Positions 18,320-26,992 are shown, counted from the stretch's first letter. The stretch is 64,000 nucleotides of DNA from Microbacterium enclense (GCF_004022425.1 NZ_RBZY01000003.1:40592-104591), one strand, 5' to 3'. Program-made: numbers and translations. The notes: a model not told the origin generated them from the letters alone.

Positions 18320-19150
18320 TCACCTCGCCCCAGCCAGAGTGGGCGCGTTCAGGCCGAGCAGCAGCACGAGGTCGTCATCGGTGAGCAGCGCGCGCAGGGG
18401 TTCGCCGACAAGAAGGCGGTACAGCACGCCGCGGCCGACGGCGGTGCGGGCCTGATCGGGATCGGGGTTGCCGAGGATCGCACGGAGCAGCGCGTTCCAG
18501 CTCGTCGACGACAGATCGAGCACGGCCCGAGCGTGTGGGTCTCGCCGAAGCGACTCCGCTGCGCTCGCCCGCGACGGCGCTTCGCCGAGTCGAGTGCAGA
18601 TGTGTTCGATGGCCGCGCGCGCCGTCTGCTCCGGCCAGTCGAGCAGCGTCAGTAGCTTGATCGCGTCCTCGACTGCACGGACGACGCCAGATGCCTCGTC
18701 GTCCGATTCGTGCTCGTCCTCACCCGCGGGCGCAATCTGCAACGCTTCGTGGTAGTCGGTGAGCGGGTTCTCCCGGTCGCTGAACCGCTCCGGGTCGTGG
18801 AAGCCGCTGTACTGCGGCCTGCGCGCCTGATGCGTCGAGCACAGCAAGCCGTTGCCCCGCTCCTCGGCGATCAGTGTGACCTGCACGGCGCGGGTGACGA
18901 CTGCCCACGGATCATCGGCGTTGCGCACGGCCGGGGTACGCATCGCGTCGAACGCGGCACTCGCCGCCTCCCACGGGTCGAGGCCGTGCTTTCGCGCGAG
19001 GCTCGCGTACCGACCCGCCGTGTACTCCATGAGCGCCGCGACATCCATGTCGCGCTGCCACGCGCCTTCCCCATCGTCGTGCAGACGTTCCAGGAGCGCG
19101 CGCAGTCCCTCCGGAGTGCGGAACGACGTGGGAGCGGCCTGGGCAGACAT
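18320..19150 (-). CDS. ICE protein of unknown function
   Basis: A 276-residue helical protein. ATG 19150 is preferred because the longer reading adds only basic shadow residues and would overlap the neighbour. The middle includes AVVTRAVQVTLIAEERGNGLL. No motif or family is recognised; genes of this size between a ParB-like protein and a DUF2637 protein recur in actinobacterial conjugative elements. Confidence 0.65.
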   Translation of the reverse strand: MSAQAAPTSFRTPEGLRALLERLHDDGEGAWQRDMDVAALMEYTAGRYASLARKHGLDPWEAASAAFDAMRTPAVRNADDPWAVVTRAVQVTLIAEERGNGLLCSTHQARRPQYSGFHDPERFSDRENPLTDYHEALQIAPAGEDEHESDDEASGVVRAVEDAIKLLTLLDWPEQTARAAIEHICTRLGEAPSRASAAESLRRDPHARAVLDLSSTSWNALLRAILGNPDPDQARTAVGRGVLYRLLVGEPLRALLTDDDLVLLLGLNAPTLAGAR

Positions 19151-19157
19151 GGCGCGC

Positions 19158-19598
19158 TCACAGGCGGCGGAGCGGGTCGCGGCTGACAGAAGACTGGTGT
19201 GCGGACGACTGCCCGAACGCGGAGAGCGGCGCGATGCCCTGGGCACGCGCCCGGATGCCTGGCCGGGTCACCGGAGTTGCCTGCGGCGAGGTCTGCCGAC
19301 GTTCCTCGACGCGGCGCGCCAGCTCGGTGCGCAGGTCGATGCCGCGCCCGATCATGCGGGCCGAAGCGGACGGGAGTAGCTCGGTCGGGCGCACCCACAC
19401 CACCTGGCTGCGGTCGTGCTCTGCGCTCAGGCGCTCCAGGAGTGGGTGGCCGCCGCGCCACGTCTGCGCGGCGAGCCACGGGTCGGTGTGGCGCGCCAGC
19501 TCGGAGATCTCAGCAGCCTCGCTGGGAGTCGGCTTCAGTGTGTGGAGGACATCGGCAAGCCGACGGGCATGCTCGTCTTCTGGCAGCTCGTCGTTCAC
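19158..19598 (-). CDS. small ICE protein of unknown function
   Basis: A 146-residue basic protein. GTG 19598 is chosen because GGAAGGAGG lies about seven bases upstream and because it overlaps the stop of the DUF2637 gene (GTGA). It has an acidic helix near the N-terminus and an Arg-rich middle. No domain is recognised. Confidence 0.65.
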   Translation of the reverse strand: MNDELPEDEHARRLADVLHTLKPTPSEAAEISELARHTDPWLAAQTWRGGHPLLERLSAEHDRSQVVWVRPTELLPSASARMIGRGIDLRTELARRVEERRQTSPQATPVTRPGIRARAQGIAPLSAFGQSSAHQSSVSRDPLRRL

Positions 19599-20236
19599 AG
19601 CGCGCCTCCTTCCGATGCGGCGGCGAGCGCGGGCGTCGCCAGCCAACGACCGACCGTGGACGGATGCACCCCGGTTGCACGAGCGATGGCGGTGTTCGTC
19701 ATGCCGTCCTCCTTCATCCGCAGAGCGAGTTCTCTAGGAGCAAGGTGCGCAGGCGCTTCCGGCGACAGGTGCTCGACCGCGCTCGGCACCAACTCGGCTG
19801 TCTGCGTCGACGGCTCCGCACGGAACCGTCGAGTGAGCACCACCGTCAGGTGCGTGATCGCCAGCAGCACGAGCGGCGGAACTGCGGCGACGGATCCCGC
19901 GAGCGCAGAAGGAACGTCGGCGTCAGCGGCGACGACCGCGTGAATCGCGTTGGCTGCGACCGACACCGCGGCACCGGCCATGAGCAGCAGCCACGGATAC
20001 CAGGCGGCACGCTGCCCCGCGAGCGCGACGACGGACACCGTGGCGACGACGATGATGCCGTCCACGATGAGTGGCCACGCCCACGCCTGGCTCTCATCGA
20101 CGCCGGAGCGTCGCGCGAGGTCGGCGAGCGCCGTGAACGACAGCCAGAAGGCGGCTGCCGCGATGAATACGGTCCCAGCTACCGCGGTCCACACAGCGAT
20201 CCGCCCGCGCGGCTGTTGCGTGCTGCCGGGGATCAC
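19595..20236 (-). CDS. DUF2637-type membrane protein with HTH tail
   Basis: A 213-residue protein with four hydrophobic helices in residues 10-125, matching the DUF2637 family of actinobacterial mobile elements, followed by a C-terminal helix-turn-helix of the resolvase/transposase type (DGMTNTAIARATGVHPSTVG). GTG 20236 overlaps the upstream stop (GTGA). DUF2637 proteins are linked to plasmid/ICE transfer or replication modules, sometimes as spread-like proteins; the HTH suggests DNA contact at the membrane. Confidence 0.75.
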   Translation of the reverse strand: MIPGSTQQPRGRIAVWTAVAGTVFIAAAAFWLSFTALADLARRSGVDESQAWAWPLIVDGIIVVATVSVVALAGQRAAWYPWLLLMAGAAVSVAANAIHAVVAADADVPSALAGSVAAVPPLVLLAITHLTVVLTRRFRAEPSTQTAELVPSAVEHLSPEAPAHLAPRELALRMKEDGMTNTAIARATGVHPSTVGRWLATPALAAASEGGAL

Positions 20237-21168
20237 GAGAGCACCTGACCCGATGAAGGCTGAGCTGCATGGCTGGGCACGGAACTGGCGGCAGGCGCGG
20301 GCGGTGCACCCCTCGCTACGCGGTGCGCCGAGCGGATCGTCGTCTCGATCTCCGGCGCGGGCAAGCCTGCGCGCTCGGCAGCCGGCCCCAGCGCGGCACG
20401 CACGCAGTCGAGCGGGATGCCCGCCTCGATGAGTCGACACGAGGCCCAGAACAGGCCGCGGTTGCGCTCGCCCTCGCCGCGCATTTCGACCCAGCGGGCG
20501 ATCCGCTCCACGTCAACGCCGTCCGTTCGCTCGACAGGGATGACGGTCATCGGGCGCGCCGGTCGCGGATCGAGGAACTGCCGCAGCGCGCGGGCATCGA
20601 CGGGAACCGCATCGCCTCGCCCGGAGCCGATGAGGGCATACGCACTCGGCCCCGCATCGGTGGCGATGATCGAGGGCGGCACGATGACGTAGCCGCCCGA
20701 TCCCCGGAAGTCGATGCCAGCACGCGCCACCTGCCAGGACGGCTGCACCAGCTCGGGATCGGCCGGGTAGTAGGCATGGACTCCGCCCGAGGGCGTGCGA
20801 ATGAACGCGGCCCAGCGATCCGTCAGCCCCTCGCGCCGGGCCAGCTCGAACGCTGCGAAGCCGCGGATCGCCCCGTGCACGTCGACATCCACGACCTCCA
20901 GCCCGGAGATCTGGCCCGTCGGCATCCCGATGTTGGCGAGCGGCCACCGCGCCCACCAGCGAGCGACCTGGCGCGGTTCGGTGCTCGCCTCGTGGAATCC
21001 CCGCTTGCTCAGCGGGCGCTTGCCTCCTGTGACGCAGGGAAAGACCGGGATGCCTGCCTCGGCGTAGCGACACGCTGCGGCGCTCGGCGACAGCCCGGTG
21101 AGCGAGGCGAGAAGGGCGGCGGCATCCATCGTCTGGCGCTCTCCGCGCGAGGCTTCCGGCATCGTCAT
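20233..21168 (-). CDS. bifunctional primase/polymerase (prim-pol) protein
   Basis: A 311-residue protein with the N-terminal prim-pol fold: PVFPCVTGGKRPL near residue 50, WP-ANIG-PTG, the catalytic DxD in VVDVDVHG, and FRGSGGYVIVPPS. These proteins prime or replicate mobile-element DNA. ATG 21168 has GGAGG eight to nine bases upstream. It is the first gene of the leftward operon that continues to the left edge, so it lies directly under the control region at 21330-21434. Confidence 0.85.
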   Translation of the reverse strand: MTMPEASRGERQTMDAAALLASLTGLSPSAAACRYAEAGIPVFPCVTGGKRPLSKRGFHEASTEPRQVARWWARWPLANIGMPTGQISGLEVVDVDVHGAIRGFAAFELARREGLTDRWAAFIRTPSGGVHAYYPADPELVQPSWQVARAGIDFRGSGGYVIVPPSIIATDAGPSAYALIGSGRGDAVPVDARALRQFLDPRPARPMTVIPVERTDGVDVERIARWVEMRGEGERNRGLFWASCRLIEAGIPLDCVRAALGPAAERAGLPAPEIETTIRSAHRVARGAPPAPAASSVPSHAAQPSSGQVLS

Positions 21169-21498
21169 CTCGGCACCTCCTCTGGCCTGGTCGTGAGCCG
21201 TGGGGCTCTTGTCGATCAGGTGCGCCGGGGTTCCCAAGAGACGGTCGCCGTCCGACGGGCAACGCAGTCAGGCTGCGGGGTCGCGCTGTGCTCATGGAAT
21301 CGTCTCCTCCCGCTCACCGGGAAGCCGTGTTGAGCATGCTCAAAACTCTCCCGAGATTCCGTTCTAACACCGCACGTTGAGCATGCGCAACGGTTGATTT
21401 GTGCATGCTCAACGGGTAGATTGAGCATGCACAACTACCCTTGGGCCTGGGCTACGTCGACGCCTTGGCCCTCCCGAAGGGAAGGGGGGTCAGCGACG
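21169..21498. promoter_or_regulatory. divergent control region of the ICE
   Basis: This 330-bp gap has no credible gene. It holds two divergent promoter matches and four palindromic boxes. Rightward: TTGATT at 21394-21399, 17-bp spacer, TAGATT at 21417-21422, leading to the XRE regulator. Leftward on the minus strand: TTGCGC at 21390-21385, 17-bp spacer, TTAGAA at 21367-21362, leading to the prim-pol operon. The boxes overlap both promoters, suggesting that one DNA-binding protein controls both directions. Confidence 0.7.
21330..21434. repeat. four TTGNGCATGCNCAA operator boxes
   Basis: Four 14-bp sites: TTGAGCATGCTCAA (21330-21343, perfect palindrome), TTGAGCATGCGCAA (21377-21390), TTGTGCATGCTCAA (21399-21412) and TTGAGCATGCACAA (21421-21434). 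Centre spacings are 47, 22 and 22 bp, the last two close to two helical turns. Box 2 covers the leftward -35, box 3 the rightward spacer and box 4 the expected rightward start site. They are probable operators of the adjacent XRE regulator; the binding protein itself is inferred. Confidence 0.85.
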
Positions 21499-21930
21499 AT
21501 GACTGAAGACGAAAGTCAGGCTGCGGCTGACGACCTCGCCAAACGCCTGCGACTTCTGATGGATGTCGCTGTCGCCGAGTCCGGTTCCGAACCGACCTAC
21601 TCGCAGATCGCGGAGTATCTGAGACAACGTGGCATCAGCTTGTCTCGATCACGATGGACGTACATGGTCAACGGCCACCGATACGTTCAAGACACCGCAA
21701 TCTTCGAGGGACTCGCGGACTTCTTCGACGTTGATGCTGCCTTTCTTGCGGGGGAGAGCGGCGTGGCAACCCCGGAGAAGGTCTCCGCCCAGCTCGACCT
21801 CGTGCGTTCGATGCGTGCAGCGAAGGTGAAGTCCTACGCTGCACGCACACTCGGCGATATCTCGCCGAAGGCGCTCCAAGCCATCAGCAAGTTCCTGGAC
21901 GAGGAAATGATGCGAACACCCGAGCACTGA
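21499..21930 (+). CDS. XRE-family regulator (ImmR-like)
   Basis: A 143-residue protein with an N-terminal lambda-repressor-type helix-turn-helix (about 30-75: YSQIAEYLRQRGISLSRSRW...MVNG) and a helical C-terminus. ATG 21499 follows a GGGGGG ribosome site. It sits just upstream of an ImmA/IrrE-type metalloprotease gene, the pairing seen in the ImmR/ImmA control of ICEBs1-type elements, and next to four palindromic boxes. Likely the master repressor or activator of transfer; cleavage by the neighbour is the expected switch, inferred from that family. Confidence 0.8.
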   Translation: MTEDESQAAADDLAKRLRLLMDVAVAESGSEPTYSQIAEYLRQRGISLSRSRWTYMVNGHRYVQDTAIFEGLADFFDVDAAFLAGESGVATPEKVSAQLDLVRSMRAAKVKSYAARTLGDISPKALQAISKFLDEEMMRTPEH

Positions 21931-21988
21931 CGGGTGTCGCGCACCACGGAGCCGAGGCCAGTAGTTGCTCGGGCGAGAGGGGGTAAAC

Positions 21989-22453
21989 GTGAACACCGAA
22001 GAGACCGTAACGGCCGCCGTCTCCGATCTGCGGCTCGGCAGCAGCTTCACGCTTGCGCACCTTCTCCAGGCCATACAGGAACGGCGCCATCGTAGGCTCC
22101 GCGTCGTCGAACTCGCCGACCTCGACACCCGCGACGGCATCTGTGCGCTCTGGCTGGTCACCGACACCGAGGACTTCGTGCTCCACGCACGCAGCGACTC
22201 TGCACTGCATCGCCAGCAGTTCGTCCTTCACGAGTTGGCCCACATGATCCTCGGTCACACGGAGGGCGACGATTGCACAGCCGGGGACGTCTTGCTGCCC
22301 AACATCCCTCCTCACACGCGCGGACGCCTGCTCAAGCGACAGGACATTGACAGTGAGACGGAGATCGCCGCCGAGTCGCTCGCAGATCGGCTGGCCGCGG
22401 GCATCCGAGGATCGGTGTTCGCCGAGTCCCGCTATTCGGAGATTTTCGGGTGA
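21989..22453 (+). CDS. ImmA/IrrE-type metallo-endopeptidase
   Basis: A 154-residue protein with the zinc motif HELAHMILGH in the middle, the signature of ImmA/IrrE (COG2856) proteases that cleave XRE repressors. GTG 21989 is chosen with GAGGGGG upstream; a TTG at 21965 is an alternative. Its stop overlaps the next start (GTGA), so it is coupled to the membrane protein gene. Expected target: the regulator at 21499. Confidence 0.85.
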   Translation: MNTEETVTAAVSDLRLGSSFTLAHLLQAIQERRHRRLRVVELADLDTRDGICALWLVTDTEDFVLHARSDSALHRQQFVLHELAHMILGHTEGDDCTAGDVLLPNIPPHTRGRLLKRQDIDSETEIAAESLADRLAAGIRGSVFAESRYSEIFG

Positions 22454-23469
22454 TCCAGGCGCTCGTCGCGACGCTCATGTGGGCGCTCGTGGCGAGCCTG
22501 CTCATCTTCCGCCGCAAACGGGCGGATCGAAGCATCACCTACGCTTCCTTCACGATTGCGGTCGCGATGACCCTGAACGTCGACGCCATCTACCTCGCCA
22601 CCGATCCGCTTCTTGGCGGGACGAATGTCACGACCCTCGTTTCGGATGGGCTGCTGATGACCGGGATCTTCTTTCTCGGTCGAGGCGTCATGAAGGCCGA
22701 CGAGTACCGCCCCAGGCTCGTGCGGGTCGCCGTGGGCATCCCCGTGCTCCTCACCTCGCTTCTTGCGATCACCACGACGTTCGTGTTCATCGACCGAGGC
22801 ACAACCACGACTCGGTTCATGATCGATCTCGGCGCGCAACCCGCAGCGGCGGCCTACTCGATCATCAACTTCAGCTACTTCTTCCTCGTCATCACGACGA
22901 TGATGATCCTCGCCGCGCGGCAATATCTGCGCAGCTCCGGCATCCAGCGTCTCCCCGCGGCTCTGCTGAGCCTGGGATCGGCGTTCGGCGGCGCACTGTG
23001 CCTGGCCGTGCTCATCATGGACGTCGCACACGTCACAGGACATCTCGATCTCATGCGCGCCGTCCAACCCGCCTACGAACCGCTCTCTCTACTCGCGTTC
23101 CTTTTCCTATGCGCGGGCTTCGCCGCGCAGCCTGCGGTCCGCCGCGCACAGCACGACATGCGCCGCAAGCGCACCGTCGGCCTCACGACACAGTTGGAGC
23201 CTCTCTGGAAGCGGGCGTCCCTCGTGCGGCCTGGGCTGAGCCAAGCAGACCCGCTCGCTGCGAGGGCGGATGACTTGGAGAGCCGTCTACACCGAGAGAT
23301 CGTTGAGATCCGCGACGCGATGATCGACCCGCGCGTCACCTTCGACATCAGCGCAGCCGAGCGCGCCCTGCTGAATCGCGCCGAGAGCCACCTCCTCGGA
23401 CTCGACACGAGAGCGACACGGACCACCGCTTCACCAGGAAGCCGGGTCGACCAGGGGGGCAGTTCGTGA
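22450..23469 (+). CDS. MAB_1171c-type membrane protein
   Basis: A 339-residue protein with about seven hydrophobic helices in residues 1-230 and a helical cytoplasmic tail with RHLE/DDLESRLHREIVEIRD-like charged residues. The pattern matches the MAB_1171c putative transporter family that follows XRE and ImmA genes in many actinobacteria. It could be a sensor or transporter feeding a signal into the regulator pair; that is inference. It is coupled to both neighbours by overlapping start/stop codons. Confidence 0.7.
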   Translation: MIQALVATLMWALVASLLIFRRKRADRSITYASFTIAVAMTLNVDAIYLATDPLLGGTNVTTLVSDGLLMTGIFFLGRGVMKADEYRPRLVRVAVGIPVLLTSLLAITTTFVFIDRGTTTTRFMIDLGAQPAAAAYSIINFSYFFLVITTMMILAARQYLRSSGIQRLPAALLSLGSAFGGALCLAVLIMDVAHVTGHLDLMRAVQPAYEPLSLLAFLFLCAGFAAQPAVRRAQHDMRRKRTVGLTTQLEPLWKRASLVRPGLSQADPLAARADDLESRLHREIVEIRDAMIDPRVTFDISAAERALLNRAESHLLGLDTRATRTTASPGSRVDQGGSS

Positions 23470-24605
23470 TGCGACGAGTCGCGCTAGGTGCCGGACTCGT
23501 TGCGGCAGGCGCGTTGGGTGTCGGATGGGCGATCGCGCGGCGGCTGACAGCCCCCAGCACGCGAAGATACGATCTGATCGTCCGCGATGTGGAATACGAC
23601 GGCGACGCCTGTCTCATTGTGCTCGACCGAACTCGCCAGACCGCAGCCGAAGGCGCTTACAACCTCTGGTTCGAGAACGGAGGGTGGGCGCAACTCTCCG
23701 AAGACGTGCTCGACCGTGGACCGACTCTGATCGCACGACGGGTGACGAGCACGGCATCGGGGCTCACTCTCAGGGCTGGCGATCACGTCTCCTGGAGCGG
23801 CATCTACTACGCGACCCCGCACGACGCCAGCCTTCATGCACACGACATCACCGTCGACACCCCAGCGGGGCCTGCCCCAGCCTGGCGCATCGACGGCGAT
23901 GGTGCCAGGTCGACGTGGGCGATCCACCTACATGGCCTCGGCAGCGTCCGAGCCGGAACGCTTCGCGGCGTGCTCGCCGCGACCGAGCGCGGCTACACCT
24001 CGCTCGTCATCACCTACCGAGCCGACGGCGAAGGCTCGGGAGTCGGCAACGGTCGCGCAACACTCGGCTTCACCGAGGCCGACGACGCCGCGGCCGCCAT
24101 TGAGTACGCGATGCGGCACGGAGCTCGACAGGTCGTGCTGTTCGGATGCTCGATGGGCGCGGCCATCGCGCTCCAGCTCGCTCACCACCCGTCACATCGA
24201 CGCAGCATCGCCGGTCTCGTGCTCGACTCGCCCGTGCTCGACTGGACCGAGGTCATCAAGGCGAACTGCACCCGCAGCGGACTCCCCGCAGCCGCGGGCA
24301 GCCTCGCGATCCCGTGGCTGACGCTCCGCCCGCTGGCCCGGATGGCCGGCCTGCCCGAGCGCATCCCGATCCGATCTTTCGACTGGATGGTTCGTGCCGA
24401 GGAACTCACCGCGCCCACGCTCATCCTTCACGGCACCCGCGACGACTCCGTGCCGGTACGGCTCTCACAAGCCCTTCGAGATGCTCGGCCTGACCTTGTT
24501 TCGCTGGAAGTCTTCGAGGCCGGACACACGCTCTCATGGAACTCTGACCGGGGGCGGTGGCAATACGCGGTGACCGAATGGCTCACCGGCCGCATCACGG
24601 CTTGA
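23466..24605 (+). CDS. alpha/beta hydrolase, membrane-anchored
   Basis: A 379-residue serine hydrolase. It begins with a hydrophobic anchor (about 4-25). The hydrolase core has the oxyanion-type HLHGLGS, the nucleophile elbow GCSMGAA, an Asp in LHGTRDDSVPV and a His in FEAGHTLSW, completing a Ser-Asp-His triad. The substrate is unknown. GTG 23466 overlaps the preceding gene. As last gene of the XRE/ImmA/membrane-protein block it may process an extracytoplasmic signal. Confidence 0.8.
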   Translation: MMRRVALGAGLVAAGALGVGWAIARRLTAPSTRRYDLIVRDVEYDGDACLIVLDRTRQTAAEGAYNLWFENGGWAQLSEDVLDRGPTLIARRVTSTASGLTLRAGDHVSWSGIYYATPHDASLHAHDITVDTPAGPAPAWRIDGDGARSTWAIHLHGLGSVRAGTLRGVLAATERGYTSLVITYRADGEGSGVGNGRATLGFTEADDAAAAIEYAMRHGARQVVLFGCSMGAAIALQLAHHPSHRRSIAGLVLDSPVLDWTEVIKANCTRSGLPAAAGSLAIPWLTLRPLARMAGLPERIPIRSFDWMVRAEELTAPTLILHGTRDDSVPVRLSQALRDARPDLVSLEVFEAGHTLSWNSDRGRWQYAVTEWLTGRITA

Positions 24606-24721
24606 GGAATGGAATCCCGGGTTGGGTAGCGAGAGGTGACCAGCCGTCGACGTCAGCGCGACGGATCCCGCAACGACTTCCCCGGACGGTCGAGCATCGG
24701 GAAGCCTGCGAAGATCGGTGC

Positions 24722-25159
24722 GTGAATAACGCCGATCCGCCCCCGACTGACGAGTGGCGGGCACTCCTCGGGCGGACGGCACGACCCGTGAGCGAGCTTG
24801 CCCGTAGCGACGTGCCGGAACAGCCTGGCGTATACCTCTGGCGGCACACCCGCTCGGTACAGTACGTCGGCAAGGCGACGAGCCTGCGATCGCGGCTGTG
24901 GGGGAGCCACTTGGGTCGTGGGACGAATCTCTCCGGATCTTCGCTGCGACGAAACGTCTGCGAGCTGTTGTTCGGCATCCCGCCCGCAGTGACGGCGAAG
25001 CCAGCCCCGCAGCTGGTGACTCCCGCGCAAGCGGCGGCGATCGCAGCCTGGCTATGTGAATGCGAGCTGTCATGGTTCGAGTGCGAGACGATTGCGGCCG
25101 CTGCGAGCCTGGAGGACCGCCTCCGGCGGGCTTGGCTCCCGCCGCTCAATCGGATCTGA
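24722..25159 (+). CDS. GIY-YIG nuclease domain protein
   Basis: A 145-residue protein whose N-terminal half carries the GIY-YIG signature as GVYLW...QYVGKATSLRSRL (about 36-62), followed by a conserved-type Glu further on (ECETIAAAASLE). Such domains cleave DNA in repair, homing and restriction enzymes. GTG 24722 is chosen as first start after the preceding gene and gives an ordinary length. No partner domain is fused. It may be an accessory or restriction nuclease; role unknown. Confidence 0.75.
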   Translation: MNNADPPPTDEWRALLGRTARPVSELARSDVPEQPGVYLWRHTRSVQYVGKATSLRSRLWGSHLGRGTNLSGSSLRRNVCELLFGIPPAVTAKPAPQLVTPAQAAAIAAWLCECELSWFECETIAAAASLEDRLRRAWLPPLNRI

Positions 25160-25169
25160 GGATCTCGAC

Positions 25170-25961
25170 TTGGAACTAGATGGGACTCCACTGGCCGCGG
25201 TTTCGAGGCTTTGGCTTCGAGCAGGGCAACTCTTCACCGAGCGCGACTCGGTTCCAGAGCATGGCAGCACAGCGCAGCACGACCACGACCACGCTGCCGT
25301 GAGGCCAGAGACGCCGCCCTGGATCGTGAGCGGCAAGCTTATGTCCGCCTACGACGGCGCACGAGCGGCCGCGGTGCTGTGGAGAGAAGGCGAGGTTCAC
25401 ATGATCGCCGACTATTCACTCCTTCGCGTTGTCGTGGAGAACGCGGCCCTCGGTTGGTGGGTACTACAAGGATCTGACCGTGACGATCGGATGCATCGAG
25501 CGTTCCGAGTCGTCATAGACGACCTCACCTGGGCAATCAGACGGGAGAAGTTCGCTGTCGCCCACGCGCGAACAGCGGAAGGTCGAGAGATGCGGTCGGG
25601 CGCGCTCGTCGGTGCAGCGCGCGAGCTCGAGAGGGTGACTACTGCGTTCCGAGCGTCGCTCCCGGGCCGGGAAGAATCGTTCTACGCCCCCCGCAGGATC
25701 GAAATGGCAAAGGTGCTCGTTGCAGCCGAATCGACTATCTCGGACACGGACGACCTCGACTACTCCTTGTTGTGGTGGATCGCGAGCACGAGTGCGCATG
25801 GCTCGTTGTCAGCGGTTCAGCAGCTGGCCCAGCCAGGAGAGCCTGGCCAGGCCAGCCTCTACCCGGACGCAGAGAGCGTCGGAGCATTCGCAGTGCGAGC
25901 AGCTCATCTCCTCAACGCCGCCCATGCGTCGTGGAACGTCTACCGACAGTCTTCGGGCTGA
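25170..25961 (+). CDS. helical protein of unknown function
   Basis: A 263-residue protein, almost all helical, with IADYSLLRVVVENAALGWWV and RMHRAFRVVIDDLTWAIRRE. It resembles DUF5677-like/HEPN-fold helical proteins in texture, but no RxxxxH motif is seen, so I do not assign it. TTG 25170 is the first usable start after the GIY-YIG stop and has GAGG upstream; ATG 25335 or a later one is possible. Confidence 0.55.
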   Translation: MELDGTPLAAVSRLWLRAGQLFTERDSVPEHGSTAQHDHDHAAVRPETPPWIVSGKLMSAYDGARAAAVLWREGEVHMIADYSLLRVVVENAALGWWVLQGSDRDDRMHRAFRVVIDDLTWAIRREKFAVAHARTAEGREMRSGALVGAARELERVTTAFRASLPGREESFYAPRRIEMAKVLVAAESTISDTDDLDYSLLWWIASTSAHGSLSAVQQLAQPGEPGQASLYPDAESVGAFAVRAAHLLNAAHASWNVYRQSSG

Positions 25962-25964
25962 GGC

Positions 25965-26489
25965 ATGGCAACTCGATTCGGAGACCTACCGCGCGTTGAT
26001 CCCGGGAGGAACATGTTGGACCGGCCCGGCAATCTCAGTGACTACCTCGCGCTGCCCCAGATCGCCGACCTGCACTGGCCGGCCGATGTCGTGGAGCAGT
26101 GGCTCTTCGAGCATGCGGGCAACGCCGCATTCATCGAAGACTACGGACACCTCGACCTGGCCGCGATCGAATGGACGAGAGAGCTGGTGCCTGCCGCTCA
26201 ACTTGTCGACATCCCAACCGGTGCGAGTGACGCGGAGTTCCTTGACTCTGTGGCTCGGCTGCATCGGCACTATCTTGGGCTGCGCTCCCAGGGGATCCGT
26301 GACGCGTGGGAGCACCGCGGAACTTGGCTCGTGCCGCCCATTCTGCTCTCGCGTCAGATCCTCGGTAACGAGGAGCGCGACCTGCAGGTGGTCGAGGGCA
26401 GGATGCGGGTCGGGATTCTCCAAGGCCGGGCGGCGGACGCGCTGAACGTCGCGTCGGCGCTCGAGGCTTGGGTCGGGCGCCATCGCTGA
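25965..26489 (+). CDS. protein of unknown function
   Basis: A 174-residue protein three bases after the preceding stop, so probably co-transcribed with it. It has LRSQGIRDAWEHRGTWLVPP and SRQILGNEERDLQVVEGRMRVGILQGRA, which read as an alpha/beta domain. I do not recognise the family. Confidence 0.6.
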   Translation: MATRFGDLPRVDPGRNMLDRPGNLSDYLALPQIADLHWPADVVEQWLFEHAGNAAFIEDYGHLDLAAIEWTRELVPAAQLVDIPTGASDAEFLDSVARLHRHYLGLRSQGIRDAWEHRGTWLVPPILLSRQILGNEERDLQVVEGRMRVGILQGRAADALNVASALEAWVGRHR

Positions 26490-26723
26490 CGAGGCTGGTC
26501 AGCGTTGCAGGGTCGGCCGCCGCTCGGAACGCCAGCCCTGCTCCTCAATGTCGATGGGCCGGTTCCGCTCGACGAGACGATCTTCCAAGGCGAGTAGCAC
26601 GTCGACTATGTGCCCCGACATGGGGTGTTCTTCGGTTATACCCCGACAAACAGGGCCTACTCGGTAGTGCCGATGGGTAGGCTGGAATCGACCGGGTGCT
26701 CGTGCCGCAAGGGGAGGTAACTG
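26490..26723 (+). promoter_or_regulatory. leader of the HEPN/methyltransferase operon
   Basis: A 234-bp gap without a credible gene. Near its end there is a -10-like TAGGCT at 26678-26683, an imperfect inverted repeat (CCTAC at 26656 / GTAGG at 26677) overlapping it, and GGGGAGG before the ATG at 26724. These are suggestive of a regulated promoter only. Confidence 0.3.
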
Positions 26724-26909
26724 ATGTCTGAGCCTTGGCTCTCAGCCGATCAGATCGCATCTCACCTAGGGGTGACGAAGGACACGGTGTATGCCTGGAT
26801 CGCCGACAAAGGGATGCCCGCTCACAAGGTGGGGCGTCTCTGGAAGTTCCAGGTCAGCGAAGTCGATGAGTGGGTGCGTTCGGGGGGAGCCTCATCGGAG
26901 GCCGAGTGA
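26724..26909 (+). CDS. excisionase-type HTH protein
   Basis: A 61-residue protein with a single MerR/excisionase-type winged HTH: LSADQIASHLGVTKDTVYAW...MPAHKVGRLWKFQVSEVDEW. Small HTH proteins of this type act as excision directionality factors in mobile elements, or sit first in restriction and BREX/DISARM-like defence operons as regulators. Here it precedes the HEPN/methyltransferase operon. No integrase is visible in the window to settle which role applies. Confidence 0.8.
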   Translation: MSEPWLSADQIASHLGVTKDTVYAWIADKGMPAHKVGRLWKFQVSEVDEWVRSGGASSEAE

Positions 26910-26918
26910 ACGATGTCG

Positions 26919-26938
26919 GAGGTCGGGCCTAGCCTGGA
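26919..26938 (+). promoter_or_regulatory. 20-bp promoter-like element, copy 1
   Basis: gaggtcgggcctagcctgga, identical at 18 of 20 positions to 41047-41066. The TAGCCT at 26930-26935 fits an actinobacterial -10. It lies 55 bp before the ATG of the gene at 26993, so this operon may have its own start site after the HTH gene. Confidence 0.4.
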
Positions 26939-26992
26939 GAACTTTCGCGCGTGAGACCGAGCAGCGGAGCAGATGAGGGGAGGAGAGCGCGG

